Shown here in pieces: positions 36,119 to 45,525 of a stretch of 64,000 nucleotides of DNA. Each line of letters starts with the position of its first letter. Position 1 is the stretch's first letter. The stretch is from Thalassotalea marina (GTDB lineage: Bacteria; Pseudomonadota; Gammaproteobacteria; Enterobacterales; Alteromonadaceae). The notes under the pieces are model-generated. The model did no database searches and was not told the DNA's origin. It saw nothing but the letters and a program-made list of their open reading frames with translations. Both the position numbers and the translations under genes were made by a program. The stretch spans positions 1 to 64,000 of the forward strand of contig NZ_BNCK01000008.1 in NCBI RefSeq assembly GCF_014656435.1, read 5' to 3'.

Positions 36119-36730
36119 ATGAATCTAGATGAATTAAAGCAAGGCTGGCAACAAGCTATTACAACCAAATCAACTCCTGAAGACTTAACCGAGATGATAG
36201 ACATGATTGAGCAACAAACATCTAAGATTGATAAAGAAATTAAACGTCGTGATTTTCTAGAAATTGGAATAGCGATATTACTTATCCCAGTTTGGATTCT
36301 GGGTTTATTGAATTCAGCCAGTACGATGCAAAGTATAGGTTGCATAATTGCAATCGTCGCCAGTGTTTATATCCCATATCGTTTAACATCTGCAAAAAAA
36401 GTGGCTGTTAAAAAGAGTGATAGTGTTAAAGATTTTTTAATTCAAGAAAAACAAAAAATTCAACAACAAAAACAAATGCTAGAGTCTATTGTGTGGTGGT
36501 ACATAGGACCATTAACAGTTGCTATTTTGCTTATCACTTTGGGGGCAAACGTAAACGAATCTGGTGTACCACAAATATCTGGCAACATGCATTGGTATTA
36601 CATATGTGTTGGCCTATTGATGGTGGGAGTGTATTTTTTAAATAAACGCGCAGCCAAAGAAAAGTTCGGCCCTTTACTAAAAAATATTGAACAACGTCTG
36701 TCGGAAATTAGCTCGCAGAGCCGTCAATAA
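36119..36730 (+). CDS. Membrane protein, candidate anti-sigma factor
   Basis: A 203-residue protein with a cytosolic N-terminus (residues 1-45, MNLDELKQGWQQAI), two helices at about 47-90, a basic coiled stretch (about 90-120) and two helices at about 125-175. It has no recognised zinc-type anti-sigma motif (HxxxCxxC). Translational closeness to the sigma gene and the cytosolic helix are the only arguments for an anti-sigma role. I do not recognise a named family with certainty. Confidence 0.6.
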   Translation: MNLDELKQGWQQAITTKSTPEDLTEMIDMIEQQTSKIDKEIKRRDFLEIGIAILLIPVWILGLLNSASTMQSIGCIIAIVASVYIPYRLTSAKKVAVKKSDSVKDFLIQEKQKIQQQKQMLESIVWWYIGPLTVAILLITLGANVNESGVPQISGNMHWYYICVGLLMVGVYFLNKRAAKEKFGPLLKNIEQRLSEISSQSRQ

Positions 36731-36862
36731 AATCGATTAAATAACTAGTCGTTTATCGACGACACTACGACAACCGTAACCTCTTAAAATAATGTTTTGA
36801 GCGACTTGCTGAGAAAGTCGCTTAGGACAAGTGTGGCCAAAATTTATTAAGGAATATCGACA

Positions 36863-38257
36863 ATGAACAATAAACAACCAAGAAACAGCAAAGCTTCCTT
36901 TTCAGGGATGATCGTCATAATTATTACAATAATGATTGCAATTATCTCTGGTAATTCAAAAGCTGCATCAGCTAATACTGCATTGGAGAGTGTGCTTAAA
37001 CACAAAGTAGAAACGGAAAAAATAAGTGTAGGAGTCGCAGCTGCTATCATAGAAAACGGTGAGGTGAGCTTCATTAATGTTGGCATGGCAAACAAGGAAA
37101 CAGCGCAAAAAGTTGACCAAAACACTTTGTTTGAAATCGGCTCAATAAGCAAAGTACTTACCTCAACAGCACTTGCAACCTTTGTCGATGAAGGCCAATT
37201 AACATTGTCTGATGCAGTGCAAAATTATTTGCCTAAGTCCGTTAGATTACCAATAAAAAATAACAAAGTTATTACGTTCGAGTCATTGGCAAATCATCAT
37301 TCGGGCTTGCCTAGACTTCCTAGTAATATGCCGTTTGGAAAGCCATTAAACCCTTACGCTGATTACACAAAAGAAATGATGTACGAATTTCTTCGCCACT
37401 TCAAGTTACCGCGAGAAGTTGGTGAAGCACCTGAGTACTCAAACCTTGCCGTTGGTTTATTGGGACTTACTCTGGCAGAAATTGATAATTTAAATTACGA
37501 ACAAATGTTGAACCAACGGGTATTAACACCATTAAAGATGAAGGAAACCTATGTCAATGTGCCTGAAGCTAAGCATACAAGAAGAAGCATAGGACATAAT
37601 GGCAGCCTTGAACCCACTGAATATTGGCAGTTACCAGCAATGGTTGGCGCAGGTGGTGTTGTTTCTAGTACTTCCAACATGGCACTTTTTTTAAAAGCTA
37701 ATATGCATCAGAACAAGTTGGCGTCAGCAATCAAATTGACTCACCAGCCGACAGCTAAATTTGGTCATTCGAATACTAAAATAGGATTAGGTTGGATCAT
37801 ACAGAATACAGACGAAGGTGATGTTTATTTGCACAATGGTCAAACAGGTGGATTCGCTTCGTTTATTGGCTTTAATCCTAATTTGAATAAAGGTATCGTA
37901 ATTTTATCAAACACTTCAATATTGTTAGATGAGATTGGTTACAGTTATTTGACTAACTCTTTAGCATCTTTAAAGCTAACAACTCCTGCCAAGGTAACTG
38001 AAGAAGCTTTAGCAAAATTGATTGGAAAGTATGAGCTGGTGCCAGGCTTTGTTTTGTCGATAACTCATAAAGGAGATAAGTTATTTGTCCAAGCCACGGG
38101 GCAACCAATATTGCCTTTAACCGCCAACTCAAATTACGAATTTGTTAACAATGCAGTAAAAGCGAGAATTCAATTTGAACTTGATATTGAAGGCGTCGCA
38201 ACCTCACTTATTATGTATCAAGGTGGTCAATCACTGCCAGGTAAGAAACTGGATTAG
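36863..38257 (+). CDS. Serine hydrolase of the beta-lactamase/penicillin-binding (class C-like) family
   Basis: A 464-residue secreted or membrane-anchored hydrolase. A hydrophobic N-terminus (about 14-32) is a signal or anchor. The catalytic motifs are visible: SISK (nucleophile Ser94, Lys97), YSN within PEYSNLAVGLLG, and HNGQTGG in place of KTG. A C-terminal extension (about 375-464) resembles the beta-barrel tails of esterase or peptidase relatives (DUF3471-like). It could act on peptidoglycan peptides, D-amino acid peptides or esters; resistance to beta-lactams is not implied. It follows the sigma and membrane genes after 132 bp and may belong to their regulon. Confidence 0.82.
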   Translation: MNNKQPRNSKASFSGMIVIIITIMIAIISGNSKAASANTALESVLKHKVETEKISVGVAAAIIENGEVSFINVGMANKETAQKVDQNTLFEIGSISKVLTSTALATFVDEGQLTLSDAVQNYLPKSVRLPIKNNKVITFESLANHHSGLPRLPSNMPFGKPLNPYADYTKEMMYEFLRHFKLPREVGEAPEYSNLAVGLLGLTLAEIDNLNYEQMLNQRVLTPLKMKETYVNVPEAKHTRRSIGHNGSLEPTEYWQLPAMVGAGGVVSSTSNMALFLKANMHQNKLASAIKLTHQPTAKFGHSNTKIGLGWIIQNTDEGDVYLHNGQTGGFASFIGFNPNLNKGIVILSNTSILLDEIGYSYLTNSLASLKLTTPAKVTEEALAKLIGKYELVPGFVLSITHKGDKLFVQATGQPILPLTANSNYEFVNNAVKARIQFELDIEGVATSLIMYQGGQSLPGKKLD

Positions 38258-38375
38258 TAAGAGTTCTATTTATAGGTCGAAGTAAACAGTTTGTTATGAA
38301 TACTGATCAGTTTACTTAAATAGAACCACGTAAAAGCAATCAAAATAGTCTGATTGTTCACAACGATTCAAACTG

Positions 38376-38398
38376 CGCCTTAATAATAAGGCGTCTTT
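38376..38398 (+). terminator. Terminator-like hairpin after the serine hydrolase gene
   Basis: CGCCTTA/TAAGGCG (7-bp stem, 4-nt loop) followed by TCTTTG lies directly next to the nth stop codon, between convergent genes. Confidence 0.6.
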
Positions 38399-38401
38399 GT
38401 A

Positions 38402-39034
38402 CTACTCAGATTTTTCCTTAAACTCACATAAATCTTCAATAATACAAGCGCCGCATTTTGGCTTTCTAGCGGTGCAGACATAGCGACCATGCAATATTAA
38501 CCAGTGGTGCACATCAACTTTAAATTCTTTCGGCACGACCTTGATTAGCTTTTGCTCAACATCATCAACCGTTTTGCCCATGGCAAATTTAGTTCTATTA
38601 CATAAGCGATAGATATGGGTATCTACAGCAATGGTAGGCCAGCCAAACGCGCAGTTAAGCACGACATTGGCTGTTTTTCTGCCAACACCGGGTAGGGCTT
38701 CTAAAGCTGCTCTGTTTTCTGGTACTTCACCGCCATGTTGTTCAACCAAAATACGGCAGGTTTTTATCGTGTTTTCGGCTTTAGTGTTAAATAGGCCAAT
38801 CGTTTTAATATATTCTTTTAGCTTATCTAAGCCTAAGTCTAAAATGGCTTGTGGCGTATTAGCAACAGGGTAAAGTTTAGCTGTCGCTTTATTTACACCA
38901 ACGTCGGTCGCCTGTGCTGAGAGTAAAACGGCAATGAGTAACTCAAAAGGCGTGGTAAAGTTTAGCTCTGTTTCGGGATGTGGATTGTCGTCGCGCAGAC
39001 GAGTTAAAATCGCCAGTCGTTTTTCTTTATTCAT
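38402..39034 (-). CDS. nth: Endonuclease III (DNA glycosylase/AP lyase)
   Basis: A 210-residue base-excision repair enzyme removing oxidised pyrimidines. Present are the helix-hairpin-helix ALPGVGRKTANVVL with the catalytic Lys, the catalytic Asp in VDTHIYRLCNR, and the C-terminal Cys cluster for a 4Fe-4S centre (CTARKPKCGACIIEDLC). Length matches E. coli (211). It is the last gene of the rnf operon, as in many gammaproteobacteria, after a 116-bp gap holding a hairpin. A degenerate copy of its 3' end lies at 35232. Confidence 0.95.
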   Translation of the reverse strand: MNKEKRLAILTRLRDDNPHPETELNFTTPFELLIAVLLSAQATDVGVNKATAKLYPVANTPQAILDLGLDKLKEYIKTIGLFNTKAENTIKTCRILVEQHGGEVPENRAALEALPGVGRKTANVVLNCAFGWPTIAVDTHIYRLCNRTKFAMGKTVDDVEQKLIKVVPKEFKVDVHHWLILHGRYVCTARKPKCGACIIEDLCEFKEKSE

Positions 39035-39055
39035 GGTATAGCCATATTTTGTTTA

Positions 39056-39092
39056 GCGTGGGTAAACCATTGCCCAGTGGTTTACCCAGCGC
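39056..39092 (-). other. Stable hairpin between rnfE and nth
   Basis: GGGTAAACCA and TGGTTTACCC form a 10-bp stem with an 8-nt loop, extended by GCG/CGC after a mismatch. No T-run follows on the minus strand, so it is more likely an RNA-processing or stability element than a full terminator. Confidence 0.5.
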
Positions 39093-39150
39093 ATTATTTT
39101 TTGTTATACGATCAAAACATTCGTTGCCCAGCGCTGTTCGGTGTTGGCCG

Positions 39151-39855
39151 TTAACTGTCGAAGTTTACCCTTACACGTTCAATAGATTGTTCAGCTTTTT
39201 TCGGTTGCTTTTCTGCAATGCTGGCATCAATTTTATTTTTTAAGGCGATTAAAAAGCCCATGGCGATAAAGGCACCTGGTGGCAATATAGCCAATAAAAA
39301 TTGATTGTCTAAGGCAAATACTTCTATTCGTAACGACGCTGCCCATGAACCTAATAGTAAATCGGCGCCGTCAAACAAGGTGCCTTGGCCTAATACTTCT
39401 CGTATAGCGCCCAAAGCTAACAACACTAACAAGAAGCCAACACCCATAATAAAGCCGTCATAACTTGCTTGTTTTAAAGGGTTTTTAGAGGCGTAAGCTT
39501 CTGCCCGACCAATAATGGCGCAGTTAGTTACGATTAGTGGTAAAAAGATCCCTAATGATTCGTACAAGCTAAAAGCAAAGGCATTCATTAGTAATTGTAC
39601 ACAGGTAACAAAGGCGGCAATGATTAATACAAAAATTGGGATACGGACTTCTTTTGGCACCCATTTTTGTACCACAGATACCGTGGCGTTTGAACATACT
39701 AAAACAAACAGGGTTGCTAAACCTAAACCTAATGCATTCACTACGGTTGAAGTTACGGCAAGTAGTGGACACAAGCCTAGTAGTTGAACTAAACCAGGGT
39801 TATTTTTCCATAACCCTTGCCATGTTAAATCTTTATACTCTTGAGGAATGTTCAT
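39151..39855 (-). CDS. rnfE: Rnf complex membrane subunit RnfE
   Basis: A 234-residue inner-membrane subunit of the Rnf ion-pumping ferredoxin:NAD oxidoreductase, with about six helices and the NQR2/RnfE-family segments [19 protein letters not shown] and [17 protein letters not shown]. The Cys in CPLL and TNCA contribute to the membrane 2Fe-2S centre shared with RnfA. ATG 39855 shares its first base with the rnfG stop; an upstream ATG (39870) is less likely. The C-terminus is basic and polar. Confidence 0.93.
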   Translation of the reverse strand: MNIPQEYKDLTWQGLWKNNPGLVQLLGLCPLLAVTSTVVNALGLGLATLFVLVCSNATVSVVQKWVPKEVRIPIFVLIIAAFVTCVQLLMNAFAFSLYESLGIFLPLIVTNCAIIGRAEAYASKNPLKQASYDGFIMGVGFLLVLLALGAIREVLGQGTLFDGADLLLGSWAASLRIEVFALDNQFLLAILPPGAFIAMGFLIALKNKIDASIAEKQPKKAEQSIERVRVNFDS

Positions 39856-40481
39856 TAGTCCTCCTGACAAGATTGTGTTGAACTAAATAACGTTTGTTTA
39901 TGCTCTGAAAAGTAAAGCAAGGTGCGTTTAGTGGCATTAACTACTGCTCTAGGTGTTATGGTTGCACCAGTAAACTGATCGAAGGTACCGCCGTCTTTTT
40001 TCACTGCCCAGTGAGAGTCATCGTCCGATTCGATAGTTTTGCCATTAAAACTGAAGATCCAGTCACTTTTTCTTGTTTCTATTTTATCGCCCAAGCCCGG
40101 TGTTTCTTGGTGTTTTAAAGTTCGTACACCCGTTACTTGATTCTGATAATTTACGGCGACTAATAAGTAAATGTTACCGCTGTAACCATCAGGTGCCGTT
40201 GTAGTAATCGCAGCAGCGACAGGTGTGTCACCCTTAAAAGCAAGGTATGCTTTTTGTGGTTCGCTGCCTAAAGTGTCATCTTGAATAATGACGCAGCTTT
40301 GTGTCATATCGTTATCGTGAGATGTTGGGTCGACAATTTGAGACAGTGTTTTAATTAAATAGCGTTGTTCTTGTTTGTTAATGGTGTCTTTTGTTAATAA
40401 GTTAACAATACCTACCACAGCCGTACATGCGATGGCAAAAACAGCAAGAATTCTGGCGTTGCTCTCTATTGCTTTTTTCAT
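39855..40481 (-). CDS. rnfG: Rnf complex FMN-binding subunit RnfG
   Basis: A 208-residue subunit with one N-terminal membrane anchor (about 9-28) and a periplasmic FMN domain. The covalent FMN site is the Thr in [12 protein letters not shown] (near residue 175), and [14 protein letters not shown] is the conserved preceding segment. It carries electrons between the other Rnf flavins and the quinone- or NAD-side centres. Overlaps rnfE by 1 bp. Confidence 0.93.
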   Translation of the reverse strand: MKKAIESNARILAVFAIACTAVVGIVNLLTKDTINKQEQRYLIKTLSQIVDPTSHDNDMTQSCVIIQDDTLGSEPQKAYLAFKGDTPVAAAITTTAPDGYSGNIYLLVAVNYQNQVTGVRTLKHQETPGLGDKIETRKSDWIFSFNGKTIESDDDSHWAVKKDGGTFDQFTGATITPRAVVNATKRTLLYFSEHKQTLFSSTQSCQED

Positions 40482-40490
40482 ACGACTTCC

Positions 40491-41540
40491 TTATTGGTGA
40501 CCATATGTTCTAGGGCGAGTAAATTGGTCGATTAACGGTGCGGCCATATTACATAACAAAACAGCAAAAGCGACAGCATCTGGGTAACCACCATATTTTC
40601 TGATGATGAAGACTAAAAAGCCGGCTAGTGCGGCAAACACTATACGTCCTTTTACACTGGTAGCTCCTGAAACTGGGTCAGTTAAGATAAAAAATGCCCC
40701 TAACATGGTAGCGCCACTAAACCAGTGGAACATAGTTGAAGTGTTAGTGTCAGGGCTAACCATAAAAGCAATAAAGCTACAGACAAAAATACTGGCTAAG
40801 AAGCTAGCTGGCGTCACCCAAGAAATCGCTTTTTTGTATATTAAAACAAAGCCACCTAATAAAAAGGCCGCATTTATCCATTGCCAACCTACAGAAAAGT
40901 ACTCACCAATCACAGGGCTTGTCATCGCTTCTTCCACAGTTTTACCCATAGTTAACGCTGTTTTTACTGTGTCTAACGGTGTAGCCATAGTAAAGCCGTC
41001 AATATGTGTTCTAAGCTGCTCTACTGAATAACCGTCTAGGGTAAAGTTAGTGAAAATAACCGAAAGCGTGTTAACAAAATCCAGTTGATGATGCATTAAG
41101 CTTAGTGGAGGTTGCCACAAGGTCATTTGTACAGGAAAAGAGATTAGCAACATTACATATGCCGCCATTGCGGGATTAAATGGGTTATGACCCAAGCCGC
41201 CATACAGTTGTTTTACTATAGCGATAGCAAACAAAGCGCCAAGTACCGAAACCCACCAAGGCGCGAGGGCAGGTATACTGATACCTATTAATACGGCGGT
41301 TAATATTGCACTACCATCAAATAATTGCTCTTTGATGTTTTTTTCCCGAAGCGACAATACTAAAAACTCGGCAATTAATGCGGTTACGGTCGCCAAACCA
41401 ATTTGAATTAGGTTACCCCAACCGAAGAAATACCACTGAGCAATAATGCCTGGGATAGTGGCGTAAATTACAAGACGCATTAATGCAGATGTTTTGTCTT
41501 GTATATGGTTATGTGGTGAGCTTGCGATCCAATAGGCCAT
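40491..41540 (-). CDS. rnfD: Rnf complex membrane subunit RnfD
   Basis: A 349-residue membrane subunit with about nine helices. The SGATMLGAFFILTDPVSGAT stretch holds the Thr for covalently bound FMN; GGLGHNPFNPAMAAYVMLL is another family segment. It forms the core of the ion-translocating module with RnfA and RnfE. Nine bases separate it from rnfG and four from rnfC. Confidence 0.94.
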   Translation of the reverse strand: MAYWIASSPHNHIQDKTSALMRLVIYATIPGIIAQWYFFGWGNLIQIGLATVTALIAEFLVLSLREKNIKEQLFDGSAILTAVLIGISIPALAPWWVSVLGALFAIAIVKQLYGGLGHNPFNPAMAAYVMLLISFPVQMTLWQPPLSLMHHQLDFVNTLSVIFTNFTLDGYSVEQLRTHIDGFTMATPLDTVKTALTMGKTVEEAMTSPVIGEYFSVGWQWINAAFLLGGFVLIYKKAISWVTPASFLASIFVCSFIAFMVSPDTNTSTMFHWFSGATMLGAFFILTDPVSGATSVKGRIVFAALAGFLVFIIRKYGGYPDAVAFAVLLCNMAAPLIDQFTRPRTYGHQ

Positions 41541-41544
41541 TTAA

Positions 41545-44139
41545 TTAACTCGTTTGATTATCTTTTTGTGCTTTTTCTGCTAGTTTTTTAGCTTTTGCCT
41601 TGGCGACAGCTGCGGCAATACGTGCTTTTTTATCATCTTGTGCAGATGTTGATGTCTCGCCAGCAGCTTCAACATCAGCTTCAGCCGTGACATTGGTTTT
41701 ATCTTTGGTGCTGGCTTTTGCTTCACCTTCTACTTGCTTAACATCGGTATCTGCATTGGCCGCTTGTTTTTTCGCTTTTGCCTTGGCAACCGCAGCCGCT
41801 ATACGCGCTTTTTTATCATCTTGTGCAGAAGTTGATGTTTCTTGCATAGGTTCAACAACAGCTTCGGCGGTGACTTCAGCTTTATCTTTAGTGCTTGCTT
41901 CTGCTTCACCTTCTGTACGCTGGTCATCTGAACCTGTATTTGCTGCTAGTTTTTTCGCTTTTGCCTTGGCAACCGCTGCCGCTATACGCGCTTTTTTATC
42001 ATCTTGCGTAGAAGTTGATGTTTCTTGGGGTGGTTCAACAATTGCTTCGGCCATGACATCATCTTTGTCTTTGGTGCTTGCTTCTGCTTCACCTTCTGTA
42101 CGCTGGTCATCTGATTCTGTATTTGCTGCTAGTTTTTTAGCTTTTGCTTTGGCAACAGCTGCTGCAATACGTGCTTTTTTAGCGTCCTCTGCCGTACTAG
42201 ATATCGTCTCAGGTGATTTACCTGTATCGTCTGTTCCTACGTCGCTTGGTTGTTCTTGAGCTGCTAGTTTTTTCGCCTTTGCTCTAGCAACCGCAGCGGC
42301 AACACGAGCTTTTTTATCATCTTGTGCACTAGTAGGTTTTGTTTCTACTGCGTTGATGTTTTCTTCTGCTGAATCATCATTTGCTTGTTCTTTAGCTGCG
42401 AGCTTTTTAGCTTTTGCTCTTGCAATTGCAGCGGCGACTTGCTGTTTTTTATCATCGCCAGCATCACCATTTGGCGCGCTTTGACCAGCTTTTTTCGCTT
42501 TTGCACGTGCTATAGCGTCAGCTACTTGTGATTTTTTATCATCATTTGTTGTATTAGCTTGAACACCTGATTGTTGAGCCTTCTTCGCTTGAACACGAGC
42601 TAACGCAGCTGCTACAGCTGATTTTTCTTTGTTAGCTTCTTCAGTGCCTGAGTTCATACGTGCTCGACGAGCTTCAGCTGCTTTTTTGTGTTTTTCTTCT
42701 CGAGCTTTTTTATCGCGTTCTAATCTGGCTTTACGTGCTTCGAAGCGCTGTTTTGCCTTTTCTGCTTTAATATCGAGTAGCTTTTGTTGACGTATTTCAG
42801 CTTTGGAAACTCGGTAATAATGAACTAGCGGAATGTGGCTAGGGCATACGTACGCGCAGGCACCACACTCTATACAGTCAAACAAGTTTAACTTAGTCAG
42901 TTGTTCACTATCTTTGGCTTTAGCGTGCCATTGTAATTCTTGCGGAAGTAGTTGAGCCGGGCATACTTCGGCACATTGACCACAGCGAATGCACTCAATC
43001 TCTTGATTGGCATCGGGGATTTCTTTTTCACTTGGCGCTAGAATACAGTTTGTGGTTTTTACAACAGGGACTTGAGTATTTGGTAAGCTAAAGCCCATCA
43101 TTGGGCCGCCCATTATGATATGTCTTTTCTGTTGTTGTGGATACTGGCACTCTTGCAGTAAATGCTCGATTGGGGTGCCCAGTAAGGCCCATACGTTTTG
43201 AGGTTTTTCTAACGCTTGGCCTGTTACCGTCACCACACGTTTTATCAGTGGCGTGTCAGAAATAACTGCTTCAGCAATAGCGTGGCAAGTGCCTACGTTT
43301 TGCATCACAATGCCTAAACTGCTAGGTAACACACCTGAAGGTACTTCTTTACCCGTTAAAATTTTTATAAGCTGTTTTTCACCACCAGTAGGGTACTTGG
43401 TGGGAACAACACACAGCTTGATTTTATCAAACTGTTTAATTTCATGGTTAAGTGCATCAATTGCTTCAGGCTTGTTATCTTCTATACCTATCAGGATAAA
43501 CGCTGGCTCTAAAATTTTATCGAGTATTTTTATACCTTCAATTACAGATGCTGCATGTTCTCGCATCAATAAGTCATCCGCGGTGATGTAAGGTTCACAT
43601 TCGGCGGCATTGATAATTAAAAAGTCGATTTTTGCTTTAGTATTGACTTTGATATGGGTTGGGAAGCCAGCTCCCCCCATGCCTGCGATACCGGCATTAG
43701 CAATTTTTTCAACTAGGGTATTTTTGTCTAATTGGCTGTAGTTTTCGACAATATGGCGTTCGCGCCATCTGTCTTCACCGTCAGGCATTAAAATCACTGA
43801 CATCTCATTCAAGCCAGACGGATGGGCGATAATATGATTTTCAATACTTGCTATAGTGCCACTTGTTGGGGCATGAATAGGAACCGCCAAAGGTACTGTG
43901 GTTTTAGTTAGCGGCTGGCCTTTAAGTACATAATCACCTGGCTTAACAATAAGTTCACCTGCTTCACCAATGTGTTGTTGTATTGGCAAAACGAGTCGTT
44001 GCGGTAGCGAAACCGTTCTAATTGGTTTATTTGTGGTTAAGAACTTCATTTCAGGTGGGTGAATACCACCGTGAAATTGCCAGAAGCGGCCTTGTTCTAT
44101 ACGCTCAATAACAGTTTCCAACGTTTCCTCTTTAATCAA
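41545..44139 (-). CDS. rnfC: Rnf complex subunit RnfC with repeat-rich C-terminus
   Basis: An 864-residue peripheral subunit that carries the NADH/FMN site and two 4Fe-4S clusters. Residues about 1-440 are the conserved core: [11 protein letters not shown] and [14 protein letters not shown] for nucleotide/flavin binding, then [17 protein letters not shown] and [18 protein letters not shown] for the clusters. Residues about 470-864 are a basic Ala/Lys-rich tail with eight degenerate copies of a [16 protein letters not shown]-like unit, longer than in many species. The start is TTG 44139, overlapping rnfB by 8 bp. Confidence 0.93.
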   Translation of the reverse strand: MIKEETLETVIERIEQGRFWQFHGGIHPPEMKFLTTNKPIRTVSLPQRLVLPIQQHIGEAGELIVKPGDYVLKGQPLTKTTVPLAVPIHAPTSGTIASIENHIIAHPSGLNEMSVILMPDGEDRWRERHIVENYSQLDKNTLVEKIANAGIAGMGGAGFPTHIKVNTKAKIDFLIINAAECEPYITADDLLMREHAASVIEGIKILDKILEPAFILIGIEDNKPEAIDALNHEIKQFDKIKLCVVPTKYPTGGEKQLIKILTGKEVPSGVLPSSLGIVMQNVGTCHAIAEAVISDTPLIKRVVTVTGQALEKPQNVWALLGTPIEHLLQECQYPQQQKRHIIMGGPMMGFSLPNTQVPVVKTTNCILAPSEKEIPDANQEIECIRCGQCAEVCPAQLLPQELQWHAKAKDSEQLTKLNLFDCIECGACAYVCPSHIPLVHYYRVSKAEIRQQKLLDIKAEKAKQRFEARKARLERDKKAREEKHKKAAEARRARMNSGTEEANKEKSAVAAALARVQAKKAQQSGVQANTTNDDKKSQVADAIARAKAKKAGQSAPNGDAGDDKKQQVAAAIARAKAKKLAAKEQANDDSAEENINAVETKPTSAQDDKKARVAAAVARAKAKKLAAQEQPSDVGTDDTGKSPETISSTAEDAKKARIAAAVAKAKAKKLAANTESDDQRTEGEAEASTKDKDDVMAEAIVEPPQETSTSTQDDKKARIAAAVAKAKAKKLAANTGSDDQRTEGEAEASTKDKAEVTAEAVVEPMQETSTSAQDDKKARIAAAVAKAKAKKQAANADTDVKQVEGEAKASTKDKTNVTAEADVEAAGETSTSAQDDKKARIAAAVAKAKAKKLAEKAQKDNQTS
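41560..42640 (-). repeat. Tandem coding repeats in the rnfC tail
   Basis: Eight units encode variants of [18 protein letters not shown]. The last four are nearly identical, with a period of about 61 codons (about 183 bp) including the EAEASTKDK and QETSTSAQ linkers; the earlier ones are shorter and more diverged. The frame is kept throughout. The opposite strand is open here only because of this composition. Confidence 0.9.
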
Positions 44140-44686
44140 TTTGTGTGACTGGAATGTTAGCTAAATCCCACTGCCAATTTCGTGTGGTTTGGGGAATAGG
44201 TCGCATCTCTATGCAATCCACAGGACATGGAGCAACACAAAGATCACAGCCAGTACATTCATCAGCAATAATGGTGTGCATTTGTTTGGTAGTGCCGATA
44301 ATCGCGTCAACAGGACAGGCTTGTATACACTTAGTACAGCCAATACAATCTTCTTCGATAATAAAGGCAACTTTTGGTGTATTGTCTGTTTCATGTGCTT
44401 CGTCCATAGCTATAGGCTCAACACCCATCAAATCAGCTATTTTTTTGATGGTGTCGTCACCACCTGGAGCACATTTATTTATCGCTTCGCCATTGGCAAC
44501 AGCGTCAGCATATGGTTTACAGCCTGGGTAACCGCATTGTCCACATTGAGTTTGCGGTAATATCGCGTCAATTTGTTCAGCAAGCGGATCGCCTTCAACC
44601 TTAAACTTTACTGAAGCAAAACCGAGTAGGGCGCCAAAGGCTAAACTGATAAGCCCAACAACAAGAATGGCAATTAATACAGTCAT
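44132..44686 (-). CDS. rnfB: Rnf complex iron-sulfur subunit RnfB
   Basis: A 184-residue subunit with one N-terminal membrane helix (about 2-25), a Cys-rich 4Fe-4S domain ([15 protein letters not shown]) and two ferredoxin-type clusters ([32 protein letters not shown]). It is the electron entry/relay from ferredoxin. It overlaps rnfC by 8 bp and meets rnfA by 1 bp. Confidence 0.95.
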   Translation of the reverse strand: MTVLIAILVVGLISLAFGALLGFASVKFKVEGDPLAEQIDAILPQTQCGQCGYPGCKPYADAVANGEAINKCAPGGDDTIKKIADLMGVEPIAMDEAHETDNTPKVAFIIEEDCIGCTKCIQACPVDAIIGTTKQMHTIIADECTGCDLCVAPCPVDCIEMRPIPQTTRNWQWDLANIPVTQID

Positions 44687-45267
44687 TACAATTTCACCAA
44701 CCCGGTAAAGCCCATAAATGCCAGAGACATCAAACCTGCGGTGATCATCGCAATGGCAGAACCTTTAAACGGTTTGGGAACATCTGCATTGGCCAGTTTT
44801 TCACGCATCGCCGAAAACATCACCAACACTAATGAAAAGCCAAGCGCCGCACTAAAACCATAAATTATCGATTCTAAAAAGTTATGTTTTTCGTAGGTAT
44901 TTAATAACGCTACACCTAAAACGGCACAGTTAGAGGTGATTAGTGGTAAAAATATACCAAGAGAGCGATAAAGGTTAGCACTGGTTTTATGCACTACCAT
45001 TTCAGTGAACTGAACTACTACCGCAATAACCAGTATGAAAGTCATTGTGGTAAGGTATTGTAGCGATAACGGCTCAAGTAAATAGGTATCTACTAAGTAG
45101 CTTAGTAGTGACGCTAATGTCATTACAAAGGTAGTAGCAAATGACATTCCAATTGCAGTTTCAACTTTTGAAGATACCCCCATAAAAGGACACAAGCCTA
45201 AAAACTTCACTAAGACGAAGTTATTGACTAATACTGTGCCTATTAGGAGCAATAGGTAGTCTGTCAT
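44686..45267 (-). CDS. rnfA: Rnf complex membrane subunit RnfA
   Basis: A 193-residue membrane protein with six helices and inverted symmetry to RnfE. Family segments: [20 protein letters not shown] and [15 protein letters not shown], whose Cys form the intramembrane 2Fe-2S site. It is the first gene of rnfABCDGE-nth, so the operon promoter should lie between here and csrD (45268-45525); I could not fix it. Confidence 0.95.
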   Translation of the reverse strand: MTDYLLLLIGTVLVNNFVLVKFLGLCPFMGVSSKVETAIGMSFATTFVMTLASLLSYLVDTYLLEPLSLQYLTTMTFILVIAVVVQFTEMVVHKTSANLYRSLGIFLPLITSNCAVLGVALLNTYEKHNFLESIIYGFSAALGFSLVLVMFSAMREKLANADVPKPFKGSAIAMITAGLMSLAFMGFTGLVKL

Positions 45268-45525
45268 TTTGATTAGAAAAATTTCGCTATAAAATTCCGC
45301 TTATTATCCGCGTTTCTAGCAAAAATCACAATAGTTTACTTAGTGTTTGTTGTTGCATATGCAATATAAAAGTGGGGTGTTTTATGAAAAGCAGTAAAGT
45401 TTGTCGTACAACCTTACTGCGAGTAAGGAATTGATCTACTTGATTAATCGAAATAATATTTTTAATTTGTGCTTCAGTTTTTAAAATCAAGCAACCAATA
45501 AATTTAAGCTTTTTGTGGTGATAAT

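Noticed and set aside
36863-38257. Beta-lactamase resistance gene
   Set aside because: The fold motifs are general to serine hydrolases, KTG is replaced by HNG, and the C-terminal extension is not that of AmpC enzymes.
41600-42259. 219-codon open frame on the plus strand opposite rnfC
   Set aside because: Antisense reading of the Ala/Lys repeat tail; the repetitive codons keep the opposite strand open.
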